In this document: in pieces, positions 1 to 53,683 of the stretch | How positions within the stretch are numbered: position 1 is the first letter of the stretch | Layout: the number at the start of each line of letters is the position of its first letter | Origin: Piscicola geometra | Taxonomy: Eukaryota > Annelida > Clitellata > Hirudinida > Piscicolidae | Assembly: GCA_943735955.1 (NCBI GenBank) | Contig: OX030966.1 | Coordinates: 5,603,893-5,667,892, forward strand | Reading direction: 5' to 3' | DNA: 64,000 bases | The notes under the pieces: generated by a model | Databases searched by the model: none | Seen by the model: only the letters and a program-made list of their open reading frames with translations | Told to the model about the DNA's origin: nothing | Position numbers and translations under genes: made by a program

Positions 1-590
1 CAAAGCATGTTCAGAGCAGGAAAGCGAGAGGGGTTGTCGATGGATAGCGGTCTTACCAACGCGTTGGAATCATCTTTGGTTGTCTAGATGGAATATTAAA
101 TGGAAATCTTGAAACTTTTCCGATGCAAAGGCATTATCCCTTTTCAGATCTTGTTTGTTTTTTTGTGTGACCTTTCAAGTTTTATCGTTTAAAAAGTTTC
201 CACGTCTTTATTTTTGAATAAAAAATTCTGAAAATCTTTATGAGCATGTGTGTGTTTTATACTGTGTAGTTGCTTGAATTAGTGTTGACTTTTGACTTCT
301 GGTTTTTTGGCTTTTAGTTTCTTGCATGCTCCCACTTTAAGAAGTCTTTTATATCGTACTTCAAACTATATATGGCAAAAAAAACAAATTTTGAAAATTT
401 AACAGAGTTATAAATAAATAAATAAATATATATAAAAAAAGAAAAAAAAAGTTAATAAGACGAGGAAGCGCAAAAGGCAGTGTAGTGGCTGTTGTTTCAG
501 TAAACAACATGCTCCAATTCTATTACTCCCGCTCTTTCACCTCTTCATTCTTTTATTTTCTCGTTCCTTTATTCTTCCATCCTTTAATTC
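1..590. other. AT-rich sequence upstream of the turtle-like gene
   Basis: No exon is recognisable. The stretch is AT-rich, with A/T runs near 370-450, followed by pyrimidine-rich sequence from about 510 that leads into the first open frame. It could hold the promoter and 5' UTR of the following gene, but no TATA box or initiator can be singled out with confidence. Confidence 0.4.
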
Positions 591-33939
<33,349 letters not shown>

Positions 33940-35389
33940 CCTGCTGTACATTTTGCGTTTTTAAAATTATTACACGCTATAAAATTAAACCCCTACTTCA
34001 TCAAGCGCTACACAAATGAACCTGGAGATAATGACGATACACTATTTCCATATCTTGGGACGTTTTTGTGTTCGTTCGTTAGATGGGGCATGGGTCGTAC
34101 ATACGATAGCAGGTGTCTAGACATCTTCCTTTGCGTATTTCTTGAATGTATGGTAGCGTGTACTTTTTAAATAGAATTTATTTTGAATATTTAACATTTA
34201 TTATTCATTTATGAACAATTTCTACTCTAAAAAGTATATAGTTTCCAAACGTCTCACCCAACGTCTCATCGACAACACTCACAACAATTTCATCAAACCT
34301 TCAAAAAAACGTAAAAATTTCAATCAAGGTTTCCACAGATTTCCATTTTTCTAGTCAATAGGCAGACGGCATTTAAAATACTTTGAGCGATATTGGAGAA
34401 GAAAGACTAAGATGAAGCTTCAAAAGGCATAGCAATAGAATCCCCCTCACAAGCCAGCATTGGTCTGCAGGCTTCAGAATTTCATTATCGCCTTCTGGAG
34501 AAACAAACGAATACTTTTATGTTTTTATAATTATATTTTTGATTTTATTCGTTGTTGTAGTTGTTTAATTTTTATTTATTGTAGTTGTTTTATTTATTTA
34601 ATGTATTGTAGCTGTTTTGTTTTACTTTTTTGTAGCTGTTTAATTTTTCTTTTTTGTAGTTGTTTTGTTTTTCTTTTTCTTATTGAAGCTTTAAGGGTAT
34701 AATTTGCTATTATTAGTGTTATTAATTAATTATTAATTATTATTTTTTCAAAGAATTATATTTATTATTGCATTATTGTTGTTATTGTTCTCATGGAACG
34801 AGCTACAAAACCAACAATGTTGAAGCAACAATGTTGGAATTAGTGGTGGCAAGATGCACGCTTCACTGATCTGAAACTTTATCCATTCATTTACCCGATT
34901 ATCCACTTCATATTTTATCCATATAATTATTTTTTTCACTCTTTTTTCATTGATTTCTCATCCACCTCTTCATTTATTATTCATCCAATAAACCCCATTC
35001 AAAGGCGGAAAAATAAATTTCAAAAACGCCTGATGCCTGAACAGTAACAGTTAAAGACAGAAATAAAAAAACTGAAACACCGCAACATCATCATCACAAC
35101 ATCATCACCGCAACAACAGCATCGCCAACAACAACATAGGCACCACCAACAATTTTCCGATACGATAAAACAACAACGTGGAAGAATGTAGATCATCAAC
35201 TTGCTGACAACATCTAGACAACACTTCGGACTTAGCGAAAGACTTGTGCGAGTGAGTGCGCATGTGCAGTGCTTGAAGATTCGTGCGCCTAACAGCTGTA
35301 CCTTTACGAGTTTCGTGTCGTCATCTTCAAGCCACTGTAACTACTTCATCATCATCATCATCATTCTCACCCTTATCGTATTCCTCTTT

Positions 35390-35612
35390 CCTCCTCTTCC
35401 TCCTCCTCCTTCTCCTTCTCCTCCTCCTCTTTCTTCCTCTTCCTCCTCTTCCTCCTCCTTCTCCTCCTTCTCCTCCTCCTCCTCCTCCTCCTTCTCCTCC
35501 TCTTCCTCCTCCTCCTTGTTCTCTTCCTTCTCCTCCTCCTCCTCCTCCTCCTCCTCCTTCTCCTCCTCCTCCTCCTCCTCCTCCTCCTCCTCCTCCTCCT
35601 CCTCCTCCTCCT
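35390..35612 (+). repeat. (CTC/CTT)n array
   Basis: Polypyrimidine array of CTC and TTC triplets, purine-only on the other strand. It opens all three + frames as poly-Ser, poly-Pro or poly-Leu and a poly-Arg frame on -. These are not genes. Confidence 0.9.
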
Positions 35613-36476
35613 CATCATCCTTCTGATTACTTCCTTATGATCTCTTACATTGTTTACGTGCACCGGTTGATCACTGTTGTTCTTCATCAGTCGCCAGGCG
35701 TCATCTTTTAGTTTCTGGGAATTCTCTTCCCGTGAGCATTTTGACTTTGAATAGAACAAAATGTGGTGTTTGTAAAAAATAGAATTTCGGGACGAGAGAA
35801 GGAAGCAGCATGAAGCATGGCCCCTTGTACATCACCCCCTCTAGCGTACAAAACTGAAATTGTTGCCAAGGTGTTTTGTTAACACGCTGAAAAACCACAT
35901 TATCACATTCTCATGGGTCATTTTCATCTTCAAATTCAAAACTATTTCTCATTTTTTATTTTTGCAACTTCCATTATTATTATTTTTCTTAATTGACAAT
36001 AACGACAAAATATAGTTGCCACTGCTGACGCTGTTGTCGCTAACAACTTGTTGGCGTTAAATCTATTTATTATTTTGCATTACAGCGTGTATTCTTTTGA
36101 AATGTCATCACTTAGTCGAAATGAAAAGAAATGAAAGTTTTTTTTATGAAAAAAAACTTGCGAATAAGAACACTATTTTTATGACGGAGTAATAGTATTT
36201 AACTAAAAAGTTAATAGTAAATAGAATTTTTAAACCGTATATTTTACTTGTTAATATAGATTAGTTGAAATAACAAGTTAATTAAAAATACAGGTTAATT
36301 GAAAACACAGAATAATTGATAATAAAAAATAATTCATAACAAATATTCGAAAACTAATTTAATTTAATATCTATAATTAATAGTTTTAAATTGGGAAGCT
36401 GAAAAGGCTGAGCGTTCTTAGTCGATTAGAGATTTATGATAGCAAAAATGTAAAACAGTATATGGGTAAATGAAAA

Positions 36477-36549
36477 ATGGCTGACAATGAGTTGGAAACG
36501 GGAGTTTTGGTGTCTATCAGGCGTTCCCTGGAGACGGGCTGGAAGGAAA
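36477..36549 (+). CDS. Candidate 5' coding exon of the KLF gene
   Basis: ATG at 36477 opens a 24-codon non-repetitive frame (MADNELETGVLVSIRRSLET and on) ending in phase 1 at gaaa|gttagg. Joined to an acceptor gtcag at 37295 it would enter the KLF frame in phase (SMPSNSFT). The acceptor lacks a pyrimidine tract, and a phase match has a one-in-three chance of being fortuitous, so this is only a suggestion. Confidence 0.25.
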
Positions 36550-37288
36550 GTTAGGCCACATCAACGTCTGGGAACAACGTCTTCCAGAAACAACGGCATC
36601 ATTCTTCAAACACAATTGAATCTCAATGTCCTAAAACAACAACAGCAATATATAAAAAGCATAAATGAACAATTGTATCAACATCTCATTTAATCAGCAA
36701 CAGCATCCACTATCCAACATTGCTACAAACCACTTTAAAAAGTGCTAAGTAACTTAGTCATAAAAACAACATTTAAATGATAACTACAACAACCACAACT
36801 AAGTCACAACAACAACAACAACAACCACAACTAAGTCAAAACAACAATCCGCTAAAGAGTCATTAACCTCAAGATTTAATAATTTGCATACTCATTAAAA
36901 CTCTCATTTCCTCACACATGATTCGTCAGTTCAAAATTGACTCCACCCAGCTTCCATTCACCACCAATCAAAACAAACTACAAATATAAATTCAACCAAT
37001 GAACAAGCGATGATGGGAATTAACTTGCCCCCGGTTAGTTACACAACAATATACACACACCTCTAACAAATGTTCTCGCAAGAAGCCTTCAAATTAGCCG
37101 TTAAGAATGGGAAAAAGTGTTCTAAAGAAATCTGTAAAACAATCCATTCAAACATTTGAAGCGATTATTTTGTCCCAAAGCAGTCTTTGTATTAATTAGT
37201 CTATTAATTAATTTGAGAACTGTTTTAGGAATTTCATAAACTTTCATAAACGAAAATCTCTTTGAAAGAAGCCCAAAGAACCAGCTGA

Positions 37289-43244
<5,956 letters not shown>

Positions 43245-46200
43245 TTATTTCTTGACTTTGGGTTTGAACTTTCGTTTTTCAGATGCTGACTCCACTCGTG
43301 GTTGTGCCTCTGCAAACAAATGAACGCTTAAGAAATGTTTTTTGTGGAGAAAAAAATGGTAATACAAAAAGTTTTTTTAAAAATTCATTAAAAAAGGCCA
43401 CAAAATCATCTAACTAATATCATTGCAAGCACTACCCGACCACCCTTACAATCACTATCATCACCAACTAACCAAACCACCCTCCCCAACTAGAGGTCGG
43501 ACATGGACGATTTTTCATTCCCGGTCCCGTCCCGTTCCCGAAATTTGTTTTCCCGTCCCGTCCCGTTCCCGATGGGACATCAGAATTTTGATTCCCGTCC
43601 CGTCCCGTTCCCGAAATTTGTTTTCCCGTCCCGTCCCGTTCCCGATGGGACATCAGAATTTTGATTCCCGTCCCGTCCCGTTCCCGCAACTCGATTCACG
43701 GTCCCGACCCGTTCCCGAAACTTTTTTGTTTTTTTATTCATTTTCGCTGCCGTTTTCACTGGTCCCAAACTTGCTAGTTCTAACATTTCTTACAATTTAT
43801 TATTTGAAAGTCAGAGAATATTTCTTTTAATAAAATAAAAAAAAACACGATTTAAATTTCAAATATTTATTGAAATGAAAGTATTGAAGTTAGTCATTGT
43901 TTTTGAGTAATTCAATCAAGTCTTTATTGCTTTTCACACGGGTTAAACCGTTAAGAGTTTCAGCTTTCAAATGAGAGGATTTTGGGTCTGAAGTTAAACG
44001 ACCACATATTAAAAAATTCCGTTCACAGGGAATATAACTTGCAGATATACTAAACAAAATTTTGGCTACTTCTTGTTGTATTTTAAAATTGCTCATTTTA
44101 CTCCAATAAAATAAAACATCTTTATCATCTTCAATTTTGTTGGGACGTAATTGTGAATATTTGTTCAATTCATCCTCTTCTGAATTTTTTTCTTCGTTCA
44201 TTATTATTAATTCTTCAATAATGATAGAAATATGTTTTTTGACAACATTCTTATTCTCCACAACTGCAAATATAAAATCATTCGTATAATTTGTTAGTAT
44301 TATAATTTTATTATAATTTTTTCGTTATAAAAACAAACATAATAGGTCTAAATAACCATCATTTGTTTTTTTTCTCAACGGCACTGCAGCTTGGTCTGGC
44401 TGTACAAAATAGATTTAAATTTTCTCTAATGAAAGTCTTGGTATTTATTTCTTTTCTATCCCAAACTTTTTTTCTATTATTCTTTCATACTGTGGATGCA
44501 ACAGACATGCTGTCATATGAATGAGATCAATGGCATCTTTTCTTTTGTCGAAATGATCAACTGAACAATCATTTGGAAATTAATCATTCAAATTCAAAGT
44601 ATTAATTTATAAAATTAAAATAATATAACTGACCATTTTGATTTCATCTGAAAAGTTTTCATCATCACCCATTTGTTCTAATCTCCCTAATCTTTGGACT
44701 CACCATAACAACTTCAAATGTAGTGTTGGAGATTTCGACATTGGCAATGGTGGCTTCGTTACACATTTCTATTGCATTTAATACTTATTTTAAGTACGGA
44801 GTATCGATGAAATAAAGATTTTCATACTTAGAAGTTTGCTGAAAAATCATTGTTAAAAAATCCAATCCCAATAACTGTCATTCCCGTTTTTCCCGTTCCC
44901 GATTTAAAAGTTGATTCCCGTTCCCGTCTTTTCCCGTTCCCGATTTGAAAGTTGATTCCCGTTCCCGTTCCCGTCCCGAAAACCTATTCCCGGTTCCCGA
45001 CTTTTCCCGTCCCGAAATTAATTTTCATTCCCGTTCCCGCGGGAGTCCCGCGGGTACCCGCGGGTACCCGGTCAGATCGGGTACCCGGTCCGACCTCTAT
45101 CCCCAACCCACCACCCTCCCCTTCACCAACCTTGAGAGGCAGGGGCAGCAGGGGCTGTGATGGAGGTCATCTCACTCTCCAATCGATTCAGCAGCAGCTG
45201 CAGACACTCCATCACCAGCTTCCTGATGCACTGGTTGCCATGACTTTCCACCTCGACTGTCATTGGTTGGTTGGGGATGATTATTGGTGATTGGTTGGTA
45301 ATTGTGACTGGTGGTTGGTGAGTGGTCATTGGTTGGTGATCGTGGTGACGATTGGTTATTGGTTGGTAGGTTTATGAGACAAATGATAAGCTCAAAAATG
45401 TCACTTTGAGGAAGCAACGAAGAAAGAGATAACTTCGTAGCATCGACAAAGTCTAACAAAAATATCATCATCATCATCATAATCATCACCAACATCATCA
45501 TTATCTCCACCAGAACCATCATCATCAGCACCACCAACCAACAATCATCATCAACACCGCCACCAACACATGAAGTGGTCCCTGAGCATCTTGATGGACA
45601 CAGCATTCTTGAGTCCCTCATCCAGAAATACGTTGCGACTGCGGGGGAGGATGTGGGAGTTTATTTTGTAAAATAATAATTCACTTAGAAAAATATTTTA
45701 ATATATTCAGAGATGCAGCGCTATAAATGGCGCCAACCTGAGTAGGTCGTTTCTGCTGTTTTTTATGACCGCTTCATCTTCACCTGCCGAATGATGATGA
45801 TGACGATGATGGTGGTGATAGTGAAAAAGATAAAAGTCATGATTGTAGTCATGGTGACACCCATCCCACTCCACAACACTCTACACCACCCTCCACCACC
45901 TCATCTCACCCACACCCACTCACCCTCATCATTCTTCTCCACCTCCACCACACCCTCCGTGAACAACTCCTTAAGCCTCCACGCCTCCTCTCCAACCACC
46001 CTCCGTAGCAGTTTGATCACCGGAAGTTCCATGAAGTTGAAGAGGCCTGTGGTTGATGGGTGTGGTTGAGGTTGATGGGTTGAGGTTGATGGGTTGTGGT
46101 TGATGGGTTGTGGTTGATGGGTTGTGGTTGATGGGTGTGGTTGAGGTTGATGGGTTGAGGTTAATGGGCGTGTTTGAGGTTGATGTGGCTGTGTGGTTGA

Positions 46201-48306
46201 GGTTGATGTGGCTGTGTGGTGGTTGAGTGTTTTATAGTGATGGGAAGGGACGAATGACATGGGTGCTTACACGCGGTTACGTAAATTGGGATGCGGCGGT
46301 TTTTAAACAGCTATGGTGCAGATGCAAGATGTAATAATAAAAATAATAATTATTATCATTATCATTATCATCATCACACGCACAAGTTGGCTGGAATTTG
46401 GCGTGTGTCTTGCCGACGTCCTTGTAGCAATAGCACGTTAGACTGATCTCCTGGAGCAAAATAAAATGATCTCAAAAATGAAATGAATAACAATAGAACA
46501 ACAATAATAATAATATCACATAAATAATAAATAATAAGCTATTAAAATATACTAAATAATAATTTTATTATTTATTATATTTTCATGATCATCATCATCA
46601 GCAGCACCTGTCCAGGGGCCAGCTTGGCTATTAGTATGTCATCATTCACTGGTCTTGGAACGTCCGCAGGATTCTAGTTATGAAGATGATAATAATGATG
46701 ATGATGATAATGCTGATGATGATGATGACAATAATGATGATGACGATAATGATTATGATAAAGACGTCAGTATTATTATTTTTATCGTTGTTGTTAATAG
46801 TATTTTCAATAAAAGTAATACTATTATTATTGATGAAAACGAGATAAATTATAAAAATATAAAGAACAATAAGAGGAGATATGACTCACGGCATATGTCT
46901 GACCGCCAATGGCAAACCACTCGAGGTCTCCTGAGTAGACTGCAGTGAGGGTGGTGGCGTCCTGTTACGCACCAACTCACCCACCCCCCCCCCCCCCATT
47001 TACCCTCATCCACTCATTTTTCCCCACCCCACCAGCTCACCCTCACCCCACACACCATCAACACAACCCCCTCCACCTACCCACCCACCAGAAGAGTGAC
47101 TATAAGCCTCATTAGAGGCGGCAACCTTCTTCCCCTTGCGAGCACACTTGACGTTCAGCTTGAAGCCGATGCAGTACTCTGGAGAGATGGGATAGTCGGC
47201 CGGAGTGGCGTAGTCCACTGTGGAATGGAGGGGTGTCAAGGGTTGAAAGGGGGAAAAAAGTAATAGTGTTGTTGATGGTATGAAGAGCCCCCCACCCATG
47301 CACCATCCAACAAGCCTTCCTACCTCACCCACCCACGCACCATCAGGCCGAAAGAGGAAGTAGGAGGGGTCTGCTCGGATGGGCACGAGACCCAACATGT
47401 GGGCAAGGTGCTCGTCGTGGATGAGGGAGGTGTTGTTGGCGATGTCGATGCGGTCAATCGCCATTGAGGGAGCCTGTGTGGTGGTTTGGATGGTGGCAGA
47501 TGAAGAGGGTTATGAAATGGGCGTTTAATTGGATTGTGTAATGTAATTGTAATTGAGGTAGATACTTTTAACTGAAATTCTTTAAAATTAATTTAAGCAT
47601 TTTCCTCTCACATTCACTCATGCATGCACAACTCCCCATTCACCTATACATGCACAACTCCCCATTCACTCAAGCATGCATTCACCTCAGACATGGCAAT
47701 TCTCCTCAATGCATTCGCCATGCACACGTCAATGCCGACCAGGTCAAACTTCATCTCCGTCTCTGAGATGTGGAAGATGTCCAGGCGCGTGTTCTGTGTG
47801 GGTGGGTGGTGAGATCAATCAATCAATTAATCCGTGGATGGAGGTGGTTGTGGGTGAAATGAGTCGAATATGGGTGGGGTAAAATTTAGGTGAGTAAGAT
47901 GATTGCATAACGAGTCTGTAATGTTTTTCAGCTTTTGTGGATGATAACTTATTCATGACTAAAGTCAATTAACTCAAGTGCATAATCAAGTCATCTTTGA
48001 GAGAATTTTGTTACCTTGACGAACTTTTTGAAGTTCCATGCATCGTCATAACCTCGATAAGTGCCTGGAAAGTCTGTCGATTTGACCTGCAGACCATAAA
48101 ATTTATGATTTAGATTACTCTTTGGAGGAAAGTGGTTTATTCTATAGAAATAAATGATCTACTATTGAATTTACATTTTTATTTGTTAATTTATGAATTT
48201 TAAAATATGCAAAAATATGATATATAAATAAACTTGCATTTTCTACACTCTGTTCAGTAATGGTTATGTACTTCCTCTGGTCCTCTATAATTTCGTTTAC
48301 ACTCAT
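43245..48306 (-). CDS. POLR1C: DNA-directed RNA polymerases I and III subunit RPAC1 (AC40)
   Basis: Alpha-like subunit that pairs with AC19/POLR1D to nucleate assembly of RNA polymerases I and III in the nucleus. Exons, minus strand, 5' to 3': 48306-48247, 48086-48015, 47793-47686, 47473-47341, 47217-47081, 46961-46890, 46673-46608, 46450-46384, 46046-45924, 45783-45738, 45638-45568, 45256-45131, 43309-43245; 1146 nt, 381 residues, against 346 in human. Conserved landmarks in order: STDFPGTYRGYDDAW, GIDVCMANALRRI, NNTSLIHDEHLAHMLGLVPI, RPVNDDILIAKLAPGQ, GKTHAKFQP, and a C-terminal helix region (CIRKLVMECLQLLLNRLE). The final short exon adds a basic tail EKRKFKPKVKK. The last intron (43310-45130) contains a hAT element. 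The start is the ATG at 48306; its 20-codon exon joins in phase through donor agt|gtagaa, the least certain junction. Confidence 0.92.
43491..45099. mobile_element. Defective hAT-superfamily DNA transposon (1609 bp)
   Basis: Perfect 12-bp terminal inverted repeats TAGAGGTCGGAC (43491-43502) and GTCCGACCTCTA (45088-45099) are flanked by a perfect 8-bp target duplication tccccaac (43483-43490 and 45100-45107). Eight-base duplications and short TIRs are hAT hallmarks. Both ends carry subterminal arrays of CCCGTCCCGTTCCCG-like units (43520-43695 and 44880-45060) in the same orientation. The interior holds only remnants of a minus-strand transposase, so it cannot move itself. It lies in the last intron of POLR1C. 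The matching duplications and intact ends suggest a fairly recent insertion mobilised in trans. Confidence 0.93.
43890..44640 (-). pseudogene. hAT transposase remnant (C-terminal dimerisation region)
   Basis: An open frame at 44261-43890 encodes the hAT C-terminal dimerisation motif: QQEVAKILFSISASYIPCER, then RLTSDPKSSHLKAETLNGL, equivalent to the usual Lxx-PaSS-xxER-xFS pattern, with ER-NF replacing ER-xFS. Upstream on the same strand (about 44580-44450) is an out-of-frame piece with AIDLIHMTACLLHP, like the region before the catalytic C-terminus. The zinc finger and the N-terminal catalytic Asp region are absent. It is a truncated, frameshifted relic. Confidence 0.8.
46050..46200 (-). repeat. 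GGTTGATGGGTTGTG-type repeats before a POLR1C acceptor
   Basis: About ten short units on the + strand, which on the POLR1C sense strand are C/A-rich (ccacaacccatcaacc) and lie immediately upstream of the acceptor of exon 46046-45924. Confidence 0.75.
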
Positions 48307-50800
48307 TTAAATTATTTGTATTGATTTATTATAAAAATATTTTTGAAAAATTTAGATCTGAAGTGAATTGGAGGTTTTAAATTTCAGTATTTAAAATTAT
48401 TAGATTGCATTGAAAATTGTATAATTTATCGCTACCATAGACAACTAGACCGTAAAATCACGAACTATTCTCGAAAAAGTGTTTAATTTAAACGTTTAAA
48501 TGAAACTTCAAAATATAAAAATGCATCATTAATTGAAAGTGAGAGTTAATAACTGAATGTTATCAATTTTAAGAAAGTGATAGTTTAATTAAGAAAGCTC
48601 GATTTTTATATGATAATTCTAGACTATTTAGACTTTATTTTACCTTTTAATAGTATTTAAACATTAGACTAAGCAAAAGTTTAAAAACAAAATAAGTTTA
48701 TTTCAACTATGAATGATGATGATGATGCACACTTTATTTATATATTTACCTGAGAGTATCTATTCTTAATTTAGTCTAACAATTTTATGTGTTCAATTTT
48801 ACTTCTATCAACTTACTTTTATTGCTTTTCCATACTTTCTCTATACTTTCAAGCTTCTTCAAAAGCTTCACTCAACGACATTATAGCCCGTCAATTCACA
48901 GGTCGATTAAGAATAGCTATATACAGAAGTATGTTTGTCCGTATAAAACGTCCAGGGTTAATGGAATATAAAGCATGGATGGTTCAAGGGTTTAGGCATT
49001 GATGTTGGAGAACTGACTGTCCTATGGAGCCTGCATAAACCCTTGTGAAACGTAAGTTAATATTTAAGTCATTTTCTTCGTTTTGAGTTTTTTTCAATCA
49101 TACAAATTGTAGTAAAGTCAAAATCAAAACTTATAATATTATTTATGAATTAAAATCTCTATCAATTGTTGTTTCCTATACATGAATTTTCTTATGAAAT
49201 GAAAAAAGTCTTCAAAGCTCAATTGCATCTTTTTATTTTCAATCTCTTTCAATTCGCCAAGCTGTTTCGCATACAAAAATAAATATATTAATTCACTTAT
49301 CTTCATCTTGCATTATCCCTCAATTTAATCACTTAATAGCGAAAATTAGTAACTCTTTTAATTGCATTGCTTTCACATTCTCATGAATTATTCAGGAAAC
49401 CAATGCAAACAAAAAGCTGACTTGGCTCGTTTGCCGATTCGCTTGCTTGCGAATCAGGGCTTTTTATGGCGTGCCAACATTGCCTCAATTATAAATTTGT
49501 TTTAACTACCTTATTAATATGATTATTAATATGGTTATTTGAATTATTATGTAAAATAATTTTAATTAATAGTATATGAAATGCAAATAAAGAATAAAAA
49601 ATGTATTGATACAACATAAATGCATGGCTTCAAAGCTTTTTATATTTCCCATTCAATGCACTAATCACGGCAAACCACTGAATCACACCTGTGTCGTACC
49701 AATGCTTCAATCATCTAGCGCTTAACTCCCTTTTAATTACTTCCTGGTTATAAAATCAATCGAGAAAAACATTTTTTTGGTGTATGTATCTTTTTTCTGC
49801 TTCCATTTTTTAAGAACTCTTATAGAAATGCGTTTACGAATCCATGGATGCTTTCAATAATTTCTACTTTCATCGGCACTGAAAAGTTTCCATCGCTTCA
49901 CCACTTTAATGTATTTTTCATGCAAATGGTCCATTTTCCGCAAGTGCTGCCAATTTGGGCTGATTAGCGAATTGTGACCATAGGTACAGGGCACTAATTA
50001 ATATGAGCACGCCATCATCAAAACACGAGAATTAAACGACATATACAGCGCGTTCCAAACACGCAAAACTGCACTGGTCGATAATTCTTTTGTATCCCCT
50101 AAAGCGTTTTTTTTTGAGAATTTCTCAACGCTTTACATCATTGGTGCATTCCTTTTAAGCCAGAGGAATTTTTCTAGTTTTTTAATATTGTGGTTAAAAG
50201 TCGCTTTTGTGTTTAATATAAGTTTTACACTCTACTATATTGAACTTTTTTCTAGATATTTATTAAATTCGAAGACAACATTGATTAATGTTGATTTTCT
50301 CCATTTTGAAAGCTGCCACACTTCTTTTTCTTCCCAGGAGAGCACTTTGTACCAATCTGTAGTTCTGGACTAGAAACTCAAAGCTTTTGTCTGAAAGTCT
50401 TTCTCAGACGAACAAGCTAGGAGTATGAACAATATTACAGTGTAAAATACTGAGAATTGCTATTTCTAAAGGGGGTTTGAAACGCTAGGAGGTTGTGGTT
50501 AATCTCCATTAAAACATCCATAATGCATTCCCATTAGGCCTTGTAACACACAATCGATCGGAGTTGTATCTATAAAACAAACAGTTTTCAAAAAACTTCT
50601 CTGAGTCACAGCTTGAAACTAGCAATGCAGTTTCATTTGCATTGCTAATCTGGATTATTTATCTTCAAAATTGTGTCTTATATGCAAATATATAAAATAA
50701 AATAAACTTAAAAGTCGATGGAATCATACAATATTAAATAAAATAAGAGATAAAACTCAAAAACGCAGTAAAATTCCCACAGTGAGGTGGAGACGGTAAG
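48307..50800. other. Intergenic region between divergent POLR1C and fucosyltransferase genes
   Basis: 2.5 kb of AT-rich sequence between two genes transcribed away from each other, so the promoters of both should lie here. I see no repeats of note and no clear core promoter. Short frames near 48790-49000 and 50190-50370 have no recognisable features. Confidence 0.55.
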
Positions 50801-53263
<2,463 letters not shown>

Positions 53264-53683
53264 CTTGCTATTTTTTTCTTTTTGTTTTTTCGTTTACTAT
53301 GCAAAACTTGCGAGTTCATCGATTTTGTGATTGTTTTTATGTTGAATGTGTTCATTCTAGGAGTGATCCTGATTCTTTAAAGACAGCTGCCACGAAATAT
53401 AGTCTATCGAAAGATTTAAAAATAATTATTATTATTATATTGCAATTTAATTCCAGAAAGTAAGTTTTTTAAATTAATTTTCAACTAAGTTATATTATGA
53501 GTAAAATAATTTAAGATTGATATTTGAAAATAAACAAATATTCGAAATAAAACATGAATAACTACTAAAAAATAGTTAATCAATTATAAAAAGAATTAAA
53601 ACGTCGTATAAAATAAATAGAATCTTTTATAAAAATAAATTAAATTCAAATTCTTAGAAAGGGTACAATGTACCCTGGGTACA
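53264..53683. other. 420-bp spacer between convergent fucosyltransferase and CIMIP2C-like genes
   Basis: AT-rich. AATAAA-like sequences near 53525-53550 could end the fucosyltransferase transcript. The two 3' ends are so close that their transcripts may overlap. Confidence 0.5.

Larger units (their letters stand above)
33940..37288 (+). other. Intergenic region between the turtle-like and KLF genes
   Basis: AT-rich. AATAAA-like sequences near 34986 could serve the upstream gene. It contains a long CTC array (35390-35612) and AAC arrays near 36790. A short candidate exon at 36477-36549 is described separately. Nothing else coding is recognisable. Confidence 0.6.

Noticed and set aside
35201..35759. 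Ser-, Pro- and Leu-rich frames on + and a poly-Arg frame on -
   Set aside because: Products of the CTC array; no flanking coding sequence or splice signals.
43423..43830. Frames over the CCCGTCCCGTTCCCG repeats
   Set aside because: They are subterminal repeats of the hAT element, not coding sequence.
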